Assembly (NCBI RefSeq): GCF_013423955.1
Contig: NZ_JACCKX010000001.1
Span: 1,426,001-1,490,000 of the forward strand
Length of the DNA: 64,000 bases
Direction of reading: 5' to 3'
Source of the DNA: Ottowia beijingensis
GTDB taxonomy: Bacteria > Pseudomonadota > Gammaproteobacteria > Burkholderiales > Burkholderiaceae_C
Positions within the stretch are counted from its first letter, which is position 1; every line of letters starts with the position of its first letter. A program made the translations under genes and the position numbers. The notes beneath the pieces were generated by a model that was not told where the DNA came from, ran no database searches, and saw nothing but the letters and a program-made list of their open reading frames with translations. Below are positions 26,066-37,499 of this stretch, piece by piece.

Positions 26066-28987
26066 TCTCCGCCTACCACGCCAAGTACTACGCCCACGAG
26101 CTGACGCGACGACACACCGCCGATGGGGTAGATCGTCTCTCCCAATCGCTGTTCGATGCCAGCGTAGATCTGAACCCGCATCAGATCGAGGCGGCGCTGT
26201 TCGCCCTTCGGAACCCATTGCAGGAAGGCGTACTGCTGGCTGACGAGGTGGGGCTGGGCAAGACCATCGAAGCCGCGCTGGTGGTTTGCCAATACTGGGC
26301 TGAGCGCCGCCGTCGGCTCTTGGTCATCTGCCCGGCTAGCCTGCGCAAGCAATGGGCGCAGGAGCTGCACGACAAGTTCGCCGTGCCCACCACCGTGGTG
26401 GATGCCGTTTCTCTGCGCAAGCAGTCCGCTGGCGACATGCTCGCCACCCTGCAACGGCAAGTCGGCAAGGCGGTCGTGATCATGTCCTACCAGTTCGCCG
26501 CCAAACTGGAGGCCGAGCTGCGCGCCGTGCCTTGGGATGTGGTGGTCATCGACGAAGCGCACAAGCTGCGCAACGCACACCGTGCCAGCAACCGTACCGG
26601 GCAGGCGCTCAAGCGCGCACTGCAAGGCCGCAAGAAGCTGCTGCTCACCGCCACGCCGCTGCAGAACTCGCTGATGGAGCTGTACGGCCTGTCGACGCTG
26701 ATCGACGAGCACCTGTTCGGCGACGAAACTGTCTTCCGCAAGCAGTTCATGAACAGCGGGACGGGTCTTGACGAACTGCGTGAGCGTCTTGCCAGCTTCG
26801 CCAAACGCACACTGCGCCGTGACGTGCTGGAGTACATCAAGTACACCGAGCGCAAGGCGCTCACCCAGCCGTTCAACCCCACCGACGACGAGCAGGCGCT
26901 GTACGAGCGCATCTCGGCCTTTCTGCAAAAGGAAGACTCCTACGCCCTGCCCAAGCAGCAACGCCATCTCACAGCACTGATCTTGCGCAAGCTGCTGGCC
27001 TCCAGTTCGCACGCCGTCGCTGCCACGTTGGTCACCATCCGCGAGCGCCTGCGGGGCTTGCTCACAGCAGACAAAGCGGAAGACGATGGCAGCCAGCTGG
27101 TCGAACAGCTCATTGCCGAGGACGACCTGGAGCAGGACTACCTGGAAGAGGAAGCCAGCGAGGCAGAAGAGAACGACGAAGTCCCGACGCCTGAGCCAGC
27201 CGAAGAAGGTAAGCCGGGCGCCGCAAAAGATGCCCATGCCGTCCGCGCCGCCATCACCGCAGAGATCGCGGAGCTGACTGCGTTCGTCGATGCCGCCCAA
27301 GCCCTGAAAACCGACACCAAGGCACAGGCGTTACTCAAGGCGCTCAGCCTGGGCTTCGGCAAGATGGCCGAGCTACGTGCGCCACGCAAGGCCATCATCT
27401 TCACAGAGTCCAAGCGCACGCAGGAGTACCTGCACCGCTTCCTCTCAGCCAACGGCCACGCGGGCAAGTTGGTGTTGTTCAGTGGCACCAACACCCACGA
27501 GGAATCGACCGCCATCTACCAGCGCTGGCTGGAAGAGTACAAAGGCACGGATCGCGTCACCGGCTCGCCGCAGGTAGATCGCCGCACCGCCCTGATCGAC
27601 CACTTCCGCAAGGAAGACGGCACCGGTGCGGAAATCATGATCGCCACCGAAGCGGCTGCCGAAGGCGTCAACCTGCAGTTCTGCGCGCTGATCATCAACT
27701 ACGACCTGCCGTGGAACCCGCAGCGCGTCGAGCAGCGCATTGGCCGCTGCCACCGCTACGGTCAGCGTTTCGATGTGGTGGTCATCAACTTCCTCAACAC
27801 CCGCAACCAGGCCGACCAGCGCGTTCTGGAACTGCTCACAGAGAAATTCAACCTGTTCTCTGGCGTGTTCGGGGCAAGCGATGAAGTGCTGGGTCGCATC
27901 GAGGGCGGCCTCGATTTCGAGAAACGCGTCCTCCAGATCTACGACACTTGTCGCCAGCCCGAGCAGATCGAAGCCGCCTTCAATGCCCTGCAGGCGGAGC
28001 TAGAAGAATCCATAGCCGACCGCATCAAAGACACCCAGTCCCAGCTGCTGGAGCATTTTGACGAAGACGTTCACGACCGGCTCAAGCTGCGATTGGACGA
28101 GGCCGAAGCACGCCTGGACAAGCTGGGGCGCTGGTTCTGGGGTGTCACCTGCTTTGCATTGGACGGCCGCGCGCGCTTCGACGAGCAGTCCTACGCGTTT
28201 TCTCTGAGCACGCCGCCAACTGGAATCGCCACAGGTCGCTATCAGCTCATTCGCGGTGCGGCGCAGCCGGACATGCTGGCGCACGCCTACCGCCTCAGCC
28301 ACCCGCTGGGGGAATGGAGCATTGAAACGAGTCTTAATGCGGCCACGCCCGTCGCCACATTGAAGCTCGACTACGACAAACACGGCGCGCGCGTCTCCGT
28401 GATCGAAAAACTGCGCGGCAAGTCCGGCTGGCTGACGCTGGTCCGGCTGGAAATCACTGCCTTCGAGACCACCGAGGCGCTGCTGTTCTCCGGCCTCACT
28501 GACGATGGTCAGGTACTGGATCAGGAAACCTGCGAAAAGCTGATGGCCATTCCAGCAGCGGGCAAACCCACTCCTTTGAACACCGCCGTCCCCGAGGCCC
28601 TGCTGGCAACAGCCAGCGTGCGGTCGCCGCCACGATTGCCCAGGTACTGGAAGCCAACCAGCGCCTCTTCAATGAAGAACGCGACAAGCTGGAACGCTGG
28701 GCTGATGACAAGCTGCTGGCCGCAGAGGAAGCCCTGAAGAACACCAAGGCGCGCATCGCCCAATTGAAGCGCGACGCCCGCAAGGCCGCCACCTTGCAGG
28801 AGCAAGACGGCATTCAGCGCGAACTGTCTGAGCTGGAGCGCAAGCAGCGCCGCCTACGGCAGGAAATCTTTGCTGTGGAGGACGAAATCATCGCCAAGCG
28901 CGACGAATTGATTGCCTCGCTCCAGCAGCGCCTGCAAGAAAAACCAGCCACGAGACCCTGTTCAGCATCCGCTGGCAGGTCACCTGA
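26062..28987 (+). CDS. SNF2-family helicase, DrmD-like (two frameshifts)
   Basis: About 975 residues from a TTG at 26062, with GGAGG six bases upstream. Motif I is LADEVGLGKTIEAALVV, motif II VVIDEAHKLRN, motif III LLTATPLQNS; the second lobe has AIIFTESKRTQEYL, ATEAAAEGVNLQFC and NPQRVEQRIGRCHRYGQ. The C-terminus is a long coiled coil. Missing As near 28608 and 28942 break it; in the restored frame it ends SIRWQVT at 28987. SNF2 helicases of this type occur as DrmD in class 1 DISARM and as the helicase of Hma-like loci. It probably translocates on DNA to select or process the invader. Confidence 0.8.
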
Positions 28988-29034
28988 AACGCAAATCCTT
29001 CAATGAATCAGAAATCCCGAGATCAGGGCAAACC

Positions 29035-32000
29035 ATGACCAACAAACAGAATCCCAAATTCCAGGAGCTCGTCGCCAAGCTGCGCGAGATCTTCCAGATC
29101 GACCGCCCGGAACTGGACTTCGGCATCTACCGCATCCTCAACGCCCGCGCGGGCGAGATCAACGACTACCTGCAAAACCGGCTGGCCGAGAAGGTGCAAG
29201 CCGCACTTAGCCAAGGTGGCGCTGCACAGCAAGAGCAGGTGGCGCGCGAGCTAAAGGACAAGGAAGCGCAATACCAGGCAGACGGCATCGATCCGGCCAC
29301 CGTCCCGAAAGTGCAAGAGCTGCGCCAAAAGCTGGCGCAGTACAGCACCGGTGCCAGCGAACACGAAAATGCCGTGTTCTCGCACCTGCTGACCTTTTTC
29401 TCGCGCTATTACCAAAATGGCGACTTCATCAGCCAGCGCCGCTACAAGGGCGACACCTACGCCATCCCCTACGCGGGCGAAGAGGTGATGCTGCACTGGG
29501 CCAACAAGGATCAGTACTACACCAAGAGCGGCGAGAACTTCAGCAATTACAGCTTCAAGCTCGAAGATGGCCGCACGGTGCATTTCCGCCTTGCCGCCGC
29601 CGACACCGCCAAAGACAACCGCAAGGACAACGACAAGGAGCGCCGCTTTGCCCTGGTGGCGGCCAAGACCGTGACCCGCGTGGATGAAAACGGCGACGAG
29701 TACGAGGAAGAGCTCGTGCCCGTGGAGGAAGTTGCGGGCAGTGACGGCAAACAGGAACTGATCATCCGCTTCGAGTATGCCGTCCAGCCCAAAGGCACCA
29801 AGCAGGAGGCGCTGGTCACCAAGGCTGTAGAGGCAGTGCTGGCGGACGCCGCCGTGAAGGCCCGCTGGCTGGCCCTGGGAAACCGCGCGCCAACGGAAAA
29901 GAACCCGCAGCGCACTCTGCTGGAAAAGCACCTCTCCGACTACACCACCAAAAACACGGCGGACTACTTCATCCACAAGGATCTGGGTGGTTTCCTCCGG
30001 CGCGAGCTGGACTTCTACATCAAGAACGAAGTCATGCACCTGGACGATGTGCAGAACGCGGGCGCGTTCGCGGACATCGAAAAGAACCTGCGAATGATCC
30101 AGTGCCTGCGCAGCATAGCGTTGGAGCTGATCTCTTTCTTGGCCCAGTTGGAAGATTTTCAGAAGAAGCTGTGGCTGAAAAAGAAGTTCGTTGTCTCCAG
30201 TCACTACTGCATCACGCTGGATCGGGTACCGGAAGCGCTGTGGCCGGAAGTGGTAGCGAACCCGCAGCAATGGGCGCGGTGGAAACAGCTGGGCGTTTGG
30301 GATGGCGACGCGCCGGGGACGCTGGAGGATTTGAAGGCTGCGCTGTATCGGATGGTAGATACGAGCCTGTATTGCGAGGATTTTAAGTTCAAGCTACTGC
30401 AATCAGTAGATGTGGATTCGGCAACTAACGGCGTCCTTGTACACAGCGATAATTTTCAGGGGCTAAGGTCCATCAGGAATCGCTACAAGGAGCAGATTAA
30501 GTGCATCTACATTGATCCACCATACAACACATCTGAGGCCACATTTTTCTACAAAAATCAGTACAAGCATTCATCATGGCTTGCCATGATGAATTCTCGG
30601 ATCGAAAGCTCCCTAAGCTTGATGGCCGAGGATGCAATCCTTCAGATTACCATCGATGACGAGGAACTCTACAGGCTGAAGGGGCAAGTCGACTCTCTGC
30701 TTGGAGAGGAACGATACATTGGGACGGTAGTCATTCAGAGCAATCCAAGGGGGCGAGGTATTAATAGCTTCTTTGCCACCAGCCACGAATATGCACTCGC
30801 GTATGCAAATAACCCTGCTAAAGCAGAGATATGTGATGAGCTACTCAGCGAAGAGCATGAGGAGGATACAAGTTCTCGGACGAGAAATCGGAGTACCGCC
30901 TTTTGCCTTTCCGGAGAAGTGGCGGACTCTCCACCCCTGTTGATCGCCCCAATTCAGAATTTAGCCTCCTGTTAAACCCCAACACTCTAGCGATTATCGG
31001 GGTTGGTGGCGCGCGCACTAAGGACTACCCGTCTACTTATTGCACGAATTTGGCCCTATGGCTAAACGATGCAGGAGATGTCGTCGAGGAGGATTACTCA
31101 AACTATTTGAAGCGAACTGGCTGCGTTGAATTCCTGCCGTTGGATTCTGATGGTGAGCGAAGAGTATGGAGGTGGTCAGACAGAAAGAAGATTCTCGAAC
31201 ACGCGAGAGATGGTGAATTTGTCGTTAAAAGGAAAGGCAATGGCGAAATCACTGTCCAACTTAAAGATCGCATCAAGGAGGGTCGAAAGCCGAAGACGGT
31301 TTGGGTCGATTCAAAGTACGATGCGTCAAGTCACGGGACGAATCTTCTGGCCGACTTTTTGGCGGGCAGAAGCTTTTGGATACCCCAAATCAATTCATGC
31401 GACCGTAGCGTCTGTTTCTTCGGTTGTCAGGAAGTCACCAGACTCTATTGTTCTGGACTATTTCGCTGGTTCGGGAACAACCGGCCATGCAGTGGTCACG
31501 CTTAACCGGGCAGATGGCGGCTCTCGCAAATACGTATTGATCGAGCAAGGCGAGTATTTTGACCTGGTAACTAAGCCGAGGATGCAGAAGGTCGTGTACT
31601 CCGCTGAGTGGAAAGGCGGAAAGCCAACCGCTCCAGCAACAGGAATCTCACACTGCTTCAAGGTTATCAAACTCGAAAGCTACGAAGACACCCTGAACAA
31701 CCTGCAACTGCGCCGCACCCCGGCGCAGGGTGATCTGCTGAACTCCCTGCCGCAACAGGCCCGCGACGACTACCTGCTCCACTACATGCTGGACGTGGAA
31801 AGCCGCGGTTCGCTGCTGTCGGTGGAAGACTTCAAGAAGCCGTTCGACTATCAGCTCAACATCGCCGTGGATTCGGCAGGTGCGTTCGAGCCGCGCAAGA
31901 TCGATCTGGTCGAAACCTTCAACTACCTGATCGGCCTGCGCGTCAAGCACATTGATGCGCAGCCGCAACGCGGCTTCGTCACCGTCACCGGCACGCTGCC

Positions 32001-32253
32001 CAGCGGTGAAAGCTGCCTCGTGCTGTGGCGCGATTGCGATGTGCTGGACTACGAAGGCATCAGCAAGCTCTGCGACAAGCTGGCCATCAACCCGGCGGAC
32101 AACGAGTTTGACGTGGTCTACATCAACGGCGACCACAACATTCCCACCGTGCTGACGCAGACGGCCGAGGAAGGCGGTGCCACCCGCGTGCTCAAGCTGC
32201 GCCAGATCGAGCCGGAATTTCTGGCGCGCATGTTTGATGTGGAGGATGTGTGA
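29035..32253 (+). CDS. Type III Mod-like DNA methyltransferase with a long N-terminal extension (frameshifts)
   Basis: About 1073 residues after restoring single bases near 30862 and two near 31355. Motif IV is YIDPPYNT near residue 500; motif I, DYFAGSGTTGHAVV, comes after it, the beta-class order of type III Mod enzymes that methylate adenine at N6. The first 450 residues (FQIDRPELDFGIYRILNARA and onward) are not part of a standard Mod and probably bind DNA or partner proteins. The C-terminal 300 residues are also an addition. It may mark self DNA for the SNF2 and Res-like enzymes beside it. It is not the Eco57I-like DrmMI type as I remember it. The AAA gene starts at its stop. Confidence 0.8.
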
Positions 32254-33458
32254 TGGCTAATTTTGGAACCCCTAGCATTCAGCAACGAGAGCCAGAACCG
32301 GCACGCATCAAGTCCGTCACCATTGAGGGTTTCCGCAGCCTGCGCAGTATCCAGAATCTGGAGCTGCCGCAGCTCACGGTGCTGATTGGGGCCAACGGCG
32401 CAGGCAAGTCCACCCTGATCCGATTCTTCGAGATGCTGAGCTGGATGCTCAAGGCGAAGAACCTGCAGGAGTTCGTGCTGCGCCACGGCGGCGGCGATGA
32501 CCAGTTTTTCATGGGTGCCCGGAAGACCTCGCGCATCCATGCCGAGTTGTGCCTTGAAACCGCATCGGGCTACAACGACTATCGGTTTGATCTGGCCCAC
32601 ATCTCGGCCGGCGATTCCGTGATGGTGATGAACGAAGCCTATCGGTATTCGGCGCATGACATCCCGACCAAGGCGAAGTGGACCGAGATTGAAGGGGTGG
32701 GAAAAGAGTCCAGCCTGTTGGAGAAGAAGAGCAAGACGGCCCAGACCATCGTCAACCTTTTGCGTCAGTGCTCCACCTATCAGTTTCACGACACATCCAT
32801 CAACGCCGCCATTCACAACCGCTGGGATGTCACCGAGTCGTTCCGCCTACGCTCGGACGGCGGCAACCTCGCGGCTGTGCTGCTCGACTTGCGCAATGGC
32901 GACCGCAAACGCTACGAGCTGATCGTCAAGCAGATTGGCCGGGTGTTGCCGGCGTTCAAGGATTTTGTACTGGAAGAAGAAGCCGGCAAGGTGTTGCTGC
33001 GCTGGGTGGGGCGGCAAAGCGACAAGGTGTTCGGCTCTCATCTCACCTCGGACGGGTCGCTGCGCCTGTTCTGTCTGCTGACTTTGCTGAACCTGCCGCC
33101 CGAGCGCTTGCCGGACGTGCTGTTCTTCGATGAGCCCGAACTGGGGCTGCATCCGCACGCCATTACCCTGGTGGCCGAGATGTTCAAACGCTTGTCGAAG
33201 AAGCGGCAGATCTTCATCGCCACGCAGTCGCCCTACCTGGTGGATTGCTTCGAGCTGGAAAACATCATCGTGGCCAGCGCCAGCAATGGCGAGACCGTGT
33301 TGCGCAATCTGCCGCGCGAGCACTATCAGCGCTGGCTGGACGAGGAATACCAGCTGTCCGACATCTGGTTGCAGCAGGCCGCAGGTGGCGTGGCCTGGCT
33401 GGGTGAGCACCAGCCCGTCAAGCGGGAAGGTTCTCAGGATGCGGGGCAGGCCGAATGA
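32253..33458 (+). CDS. AAA ATPase of the RecF/OLD type
   Basis: A 401-residue ABC-like ATPase. Walker A is LIGANGAGKSTLIRFFEML; the signature region is SDGSLRLFCLLTLL; Walker B is VLFFDEPELGLHPH; the H-loop is IFIATQSPYLVD. This is the AAA_21 type related to OLD nucleases but without a TOPRIM domain of its own. The next gene, overlapping by ATGA, is a DUF4276 protein with a TOPRIM-like fold, so the two probably form a split OLD-like ATPase-nuclease. Its start overlaps the methyltransferase stop (TGATG). Confidence 0.88.
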   Translation: MANFGTPSIQQREPEPARIKSVTIEGFRSLRSIQNLELPQLTVLIGANGAGKSTLIRFFEMLSWMLKAKNLQEFVLRHGGGDDQFFMGARKTSRIHAELCLETASGYNDYRFDLAHISAGDSVMVMNEAYRYSAHDIPTKAKWTEIEGVGKESSLLEKKSKTAQTIVNLLRQCSTYQFHDTSINAAIHNRWDVTESFRLRSDGGNLAAVLLDLRNGDRKRYELIVKQIGRVLPAFKDFVLEEEAGKVLLRWVGRQSDKVFGSHLTSDGSLRLFCLLTLLNLPPERLPDVLFFDEPELGLHPHAITLVAEMFKRLSKKRQIFIATQSPYLVDCFELENIIVASASNGETVLRNLPREHYQRWLDEEYQLSDIWLQQAAGGVAWLGEHQPVKREGSQDAGQAE

Positions 33459-34098
33459 TCCGGCTCTGCATCATCTGCGAAGGCCCCACCGAGGTGGAGT
33501 TCGTCAACCGCTGCCTGGAGCCCTACCTGAGGCCCAGTGGCGTCAGCGCCTACGGCACCGTGTTGAGCGCCAGATCAGGGCGGCATCGGGGTGGGCGTGT
33601 CACCGTGGATCGGCTGGCCAAAAGATTTCACTGCACTACAGCGAGGCCGATCGCGTCTCCACGCTGGTTGATTTCTACGGTTTTCAGGACCGCGCAGCCC
33701 GCACCCGCGCCCAACTGGAGGCCGACATTGCCGCAGCTGCGCGGGACATCACCACGGGCTATGACCCGCGCTACGTGCTGCCCTATGTGCAGATGCACGA
33801 ATTCGAGGGCCTGTTGTTCACCAACCCCACGCACTTTGAATGGGCAGAAGACGGCTGGAGCGAAGACGTGAAAGCGAAGTTGATGGCGGTGGCACAGGCG
33901 TTCCCGAATCCGGAAGACATCAACGACAGTCCCGAGACCGCACCATCCAAGCGGATTCTGAGCATCTTTCCCGAGGGCACGTATTCAAAGCCCGAGCATG
34001 GCCCGTTGATCGCTGAGGCCATCGGGATTGACGCGATGCGCCAGAAGTGTGCGCAGTTCGATGCCTGGGTTGCTCATCTACAGGCATGGGGTAATTGA
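33455..34098 (+). CDS. DUF4276 protein, TOPRIM-like (frameshifted)
   Basis: About 214 residues after restoring an A near 33622, where RLAK should continue as KISLHYSEADRV. The TOPRIM-like pattern is IICEGPTEVEFV at the N-terminus (Glu), followed by VSTLVDFYGFQ (Asp) and YVQMHEFEGLLF (Glu). DUF4276 proteins often follow AAA_21 ATPases in defence loci and are expected to cut nucleic acid with metal bound to these acids. The gene overlaps the ATPase gene and lies one base before the helicase start. Confidence 0.82.
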
Positions 34099-34099
34099 A

Positions 34100-37000
34100 A
34101 TGGCACGGCAAACCAAAAATCAGAAGAAACGCAGCTTCCATCAGGAGCTGGTGCTCAATCGCTGGGTGCTGGGCTTCTTTCTGGGCGGCACGCTGGCGGC
34201 GCTGAAGATGCGCTTGGGCGATGACCGCTTCGAGGGCATCGACGAGGATGGCCAGACCAAGTTCTTCCACGAACTGATCCGAGGCTTGTTCGATCCCAAC
34301 AAGGTGCCCGAGGCCGATCTGCGGCGCTACGACTTGAACGTCGTCGCCCACTGGCAGGCCATCACCGCCCAGCGCAACAAACTGGAGGGCCATGAACTGC
34401 AGATGAAGTACTTCCAGTACCTCTCGCTGCTGTTCACCGAGCTGTATCTGGACTGGTACTTCAACCACCGTCAGGACTTGCTCGATGGCCTGAACGAGGA
34501 AATGACGCGCTACCGCGCCGAGACGGGCGCGGAACCGTTCCGCGATTTCGAAGCGGACGACCTGAACAAGATCGCCTTCTGGAATGCCACCGGCAGCGGC
34601 AAGACCCTGCTGCTGCACGTCAACATCCGCCAGTACCTGCACTACTTCCAGGCGGGGCGCAGCGATCACTTTCCCGACAAGATCATCCTGCTCACGCCTA
34701 ACGAGGGGCTGTCACGCCAGCACTTGGAGGAGTTGCACCTGTCGGGCTTCGGTTTCTCGCAGTTCTTTAATAAGGCTCAGTCACCCGCGCGCGGCACCAT
34801 CGAGATCATCGACATCAACAAGCTGGGCGATGAGATGGGCGACAAGACCGTCGCTGTGGATGCCTTCGAGGGCAACAACCTCGTGCTGGTGGACGAAGGC
34901 CACCGTGGTACGGGCACGGCGGCGGGCGCGTGGATGGCGCGGCGCGATGCGCTGGTGCGCGGTGGTTTTGCCTTCGAGTACTCGGCCACCTTCGGGCAGG
35001 CAGTGGCTAAGGGCATGACCGTGGCGGCGGCGGAAGAAGACATCCAGAAGAAGCGCGCCAAGATGCTGTTCAACACCACCAGTCTGCGCAGCCTGGACGA
35101 CGGGCAGAAGGCACAACTTGCGCTGACCGCCGAGGACAAGCGCCGCGCGCGCATCACTGCGACGCGCGAGATTTACGCCAAGTGCATCCTGTTCGATTAC
35201 TCATACAAGTTCTTCTATGAGGACGGCTACGGTAAAGAGTCGCTGATCCTCAACATGAGCGGCGAGGCCTACGAGCAGGCGGATAACGCGCGCAAGTATT
35301 TCACCGCCTGCCTGCTGGCCTACTACCAGCAGCTCTGGCTGTGGAGCACTCACCGCTCGGCGCTTGCCGACTTCAACATCGAAAAGCCGCTGTGGGTGTT
35401 CGTGGGCAACACGGTGTCAGGCGAGGAGTCGGACATCCTGGAAGTGGTGAACTTCCTCGCCGACTTCCTGAACAGCGAAGCGCAGATCAAGAGCTGGCTG
35501 ACCGACCTGATTGCGGACAAGGCGCAGATTTTGGATGCCAAGGGCAACAACATCTTCAGCGGGCGCTTCACGCCCCTGATGGGCTTCGGCGGTCGCGTGG
35601 ATGATCTGTACGCCGACATCCTGCTGCGCGTGTTCAATGCCTCGGCCCGCCAGAGATTGAAACTGGTCAACATCAAGAGCAGCAAGGGTGAGCTGGCGTT
35701 GCGCGTGGGCGATGCAGAGCCCTTCGGCCTCATCAACATCGGCGACGATGCGGGCTTCTTCGGGATGGCGGAGGACGTGGAGGCCTTCGATAGCGAACGC
35801 GACGACTTCGGCGGCGCGCTGTTCGGCACGCTGAACAACAAGGACAGCCGCCTCAACGTGCTGATCGGCTCGCGCAAATTCACGGAAGGCTGGAGCAGTT
35901 GGCGCGTGTCCACGATGGGCCTGCTGAACATGGGCCAGGGTGAAGGCTCGCAGATCATCCAGTTGTTCGGGCGCGGCGTGCGCCTCAAGGGCAAGGGTTT
36001 CTCGCTCAAGCGCACCTTGCCGCAAGACAGGCCCAAGGGCGTGCATCTGGACAAGCTGGAGGCGCTGAACATCTTCGGGGTGCGCGCCAGCTACATGGCG
36101 GCGTTCAAGGACTACCTGCGTGAAGAAGGCATCACGCCCAGCGATGAAGTGCTGGAGCTGGACTTCCCGACCCGTGCCAACCTGCCCAAGGGCAAGCTCA
36201 AGACCCTGACGCTGAAGGATGGCTACAAGGACAACCAGAAACTCGGGTTCAAGCGCACGCACTTCCCGTGGCTGTACGAAATTCCAGCTCAGTTCCAGGG
36301 CAAGATCAAGCCACCCCATGTGGTGCTCGACCTGTACCCGCGCGTCGAGGCGCTGTCCAGCAAGGACAAGGGCACAGCCTCCACGACGGAAGCCCGCAAC
36401 AAGGGCAAGCTGAACCAGACACTGTTCCCGGCTTTCAACTGGGATCGGGTCTATCTGGCCTTGCAGGATTACAAGCTGCAGCGCAGCTGGAGCAACCTGC
36501 GGTTGGAACAGCAGAAGCTGATCGACTTCTGCGCGGGCGCGCAGGACTGGTACACGCTGTTCATTCCGGCGGCGGAACTGAATGTGACGACCTTCGCCGA
36601 CATCCGCAAGCAGGAAGACATCCTGCTGCGACTGCTGACGGACTACACCGACCGCTTCTACAAGGCCCTGAAGTCCGGCTACGAAGGCCAGTTCTACGAC
36701 ATCACCCACATCGATGAAGACCACGGGTCGATGCTCAAGCTGTACCAGTTCGAGATCGAGAACAGCGACGACGGTCTGGAGTATCAGGCGAAGCTGGAAG
36801 TGCTGAAGAAGCTGGTGGCGGACGGCAAAATCGGCGAGGCTAGCAAATGGAATGCGCCACACATGGTGGCCATCAGCTTCGACCGGCACCTGTACTACCC
36901 GCTACTGGCGTTGGAGGACAAGGGTGCAGTGCCGCTGAAACTGCGTCCGCTGGCCTTTGACGCGCCCAGCGAATGGGAGTTTGTCCGCGATCTGGAGGCG

Positions 37001-37447
37001 TTCTACAACTCCAGCGAAGGCAAGGAAGCGATTGGCCCGCGCAGTCTGTACCTGTTGCGCAATGCGGATCGGGAAGAGAAAGGTCTGGGCTTCGCGTTGG
37101 CGGGCAACTTCTATCCTGACTTCCTGCTGTGGCTGGTGGACGATGCCAGCGGCAAGCAGTGGCTGACCTTTGTCGATCCAAAGGGGCTGCGCAATCTCGA
37201 CCTGTCGCACCCCAAGCTGGGGCTGTACAAGGAAGTGAAGACTCTGGAAACGACGCTGGCGGGGCAGGCCAAGGCGAGCGAAGCGCCGCTGGTCTTGAAT
37301 GCCTTTGTCCTCTCGCCAACGAAGTTCGCCGACCTGCTCAACGTGGGCGACTCGACAAAGAAAGCCGATCTGGAAAGCCGCAACGTGCTGTTCATGGAGG
37401 ATGGTGCCAGCGCCTACTTGAAGAAGTTGTTCCGGGTGCTGGTCTGA
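34100..37447 (+). CDS. Res-like DEAD/DEAH helicase with C-terminal PD-(D/E)XK nuclease
   Basis: An intact 1115-residue protein starting at ATG 34100. Motif I is FWNATGSGKTLLLHV near residue 165; motif II is LVDEGHRG; the SAT-like motif is FEYSATFGQAV; the second lobe has GSRKFTEGWSSWRVSTMGLL and QLFGRGVRLKGKG. Near the C-terminus PDFLLWLVDD and LTFVDPKGLRN give a PD-(D/E)XK site. This is the layout of type III Res subunits and related defence helicases. With the Mod-like enzyme two genes upstream it could form a type III-like restriction system, though the extra SNF2 and AAA genes make the system more complex. Confidence 0.87.
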   Translation: MARQTKNQKKRSFHQELVLNRWVLGFFLGGTLAALKMRLGDDRFEGIDEDGQTKFFHELIRGLFDPNKVPEADLRRYDLNVVAHWQAITAQRNKLEGHELQMKYFQYLSLLFTELYLDWYFNHRQDLLDGLNEEMTRYRAETGAEPFRDFEADDLNKIAFWNATGSGKTLLLHVNIRQYLHYFQAGRSDHFPDKIILLTPNEGLSRQHLEELHLSGFGFSQFFNKAQSPARGTIEIIDINKLGDEMGDKTVAVDAFEGNNLVLVDEGHRGTGTAAGAWMARRDALVRGGFAFEYSATFGQAVAKGMTVAAAEEDIQKKRAKMLFNTTSLRSLDDGQKAQLALTAEDKRRARITATREIYAKCILFDYSYKFFYEDGYGKESLILNMSGEAYEQADNARKYFTACLLAYYQQLWLWSTHRSALADFNIEKPLWVFVGNTVSGEESDILEVVNFLADFLNSEAQIKSWLTDLIADKAQILDAKGNNIFSGRFTPLMGFGGRVDDLYADILLRVFNASARQRLKLVNIKSSKGELALRVGDAEPFGLINIGDDAGFFGMAEDVEAFDSERDDFGGALFGTLNNKDSRLNVLIGSRKFTEGWSSWRVSTMGLLNMGQGEGSQIIQLFGRGVRLKGKGFSLKRTLPQDRPKGVHLDKLEALNIFGVRASYMAAFKDYLREEGITPSDEVLELDFPTRANLPKGKLKTLTLKDGYKDNQKLGFKRTHFPWLYEIPAQFQGKIKPPHVVLDLYPRVEALSSKDKGTASTTEARNKGKLNQTLFPAFNWDRVYLALQDYKLQRSWSNLRLEQQKLIDFCAGAQDWYTLFIPAAELNVTTFADIRKQEDILLRLLTDYTDRFYKALKSGYEGQFYDITHIDEDHGSMLKLYQFEIENSDDGLEYQAKLEVLKKLVADGKIGEASKWNAPHMVAISFDRHLYYPLLALEDKGAVPLKLRPLAFDAPSEWEFVRDLEAFYNSSEGKEAIGPRSLYLLRNADREEKGLGFALAGNFYPDFLLWLVDDASGKQWLTFVDPKGLRNLDLSHPKLGLYKEVKTLETTLAGQAKASEAPLVLNAFVLSPTKFADLLNVGDSTKKADLESRNVLFMEDGASAYLKKLFRVLV

Positions 37448-37499
37448 GAGATCGCTAGTTCCCAGCTTTGTGCATTGAAAGATTTAGAGAAGACGAAAA

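Noticed and set aside
29035..32253. Assigning the gene symbol drmMI to the methylase
   Set aside because: The motif order (DPPY before FAGSGTT) is type III Mod-like, not the Eco57I-like form I associate with DrmMI, and it is not next to drmA.
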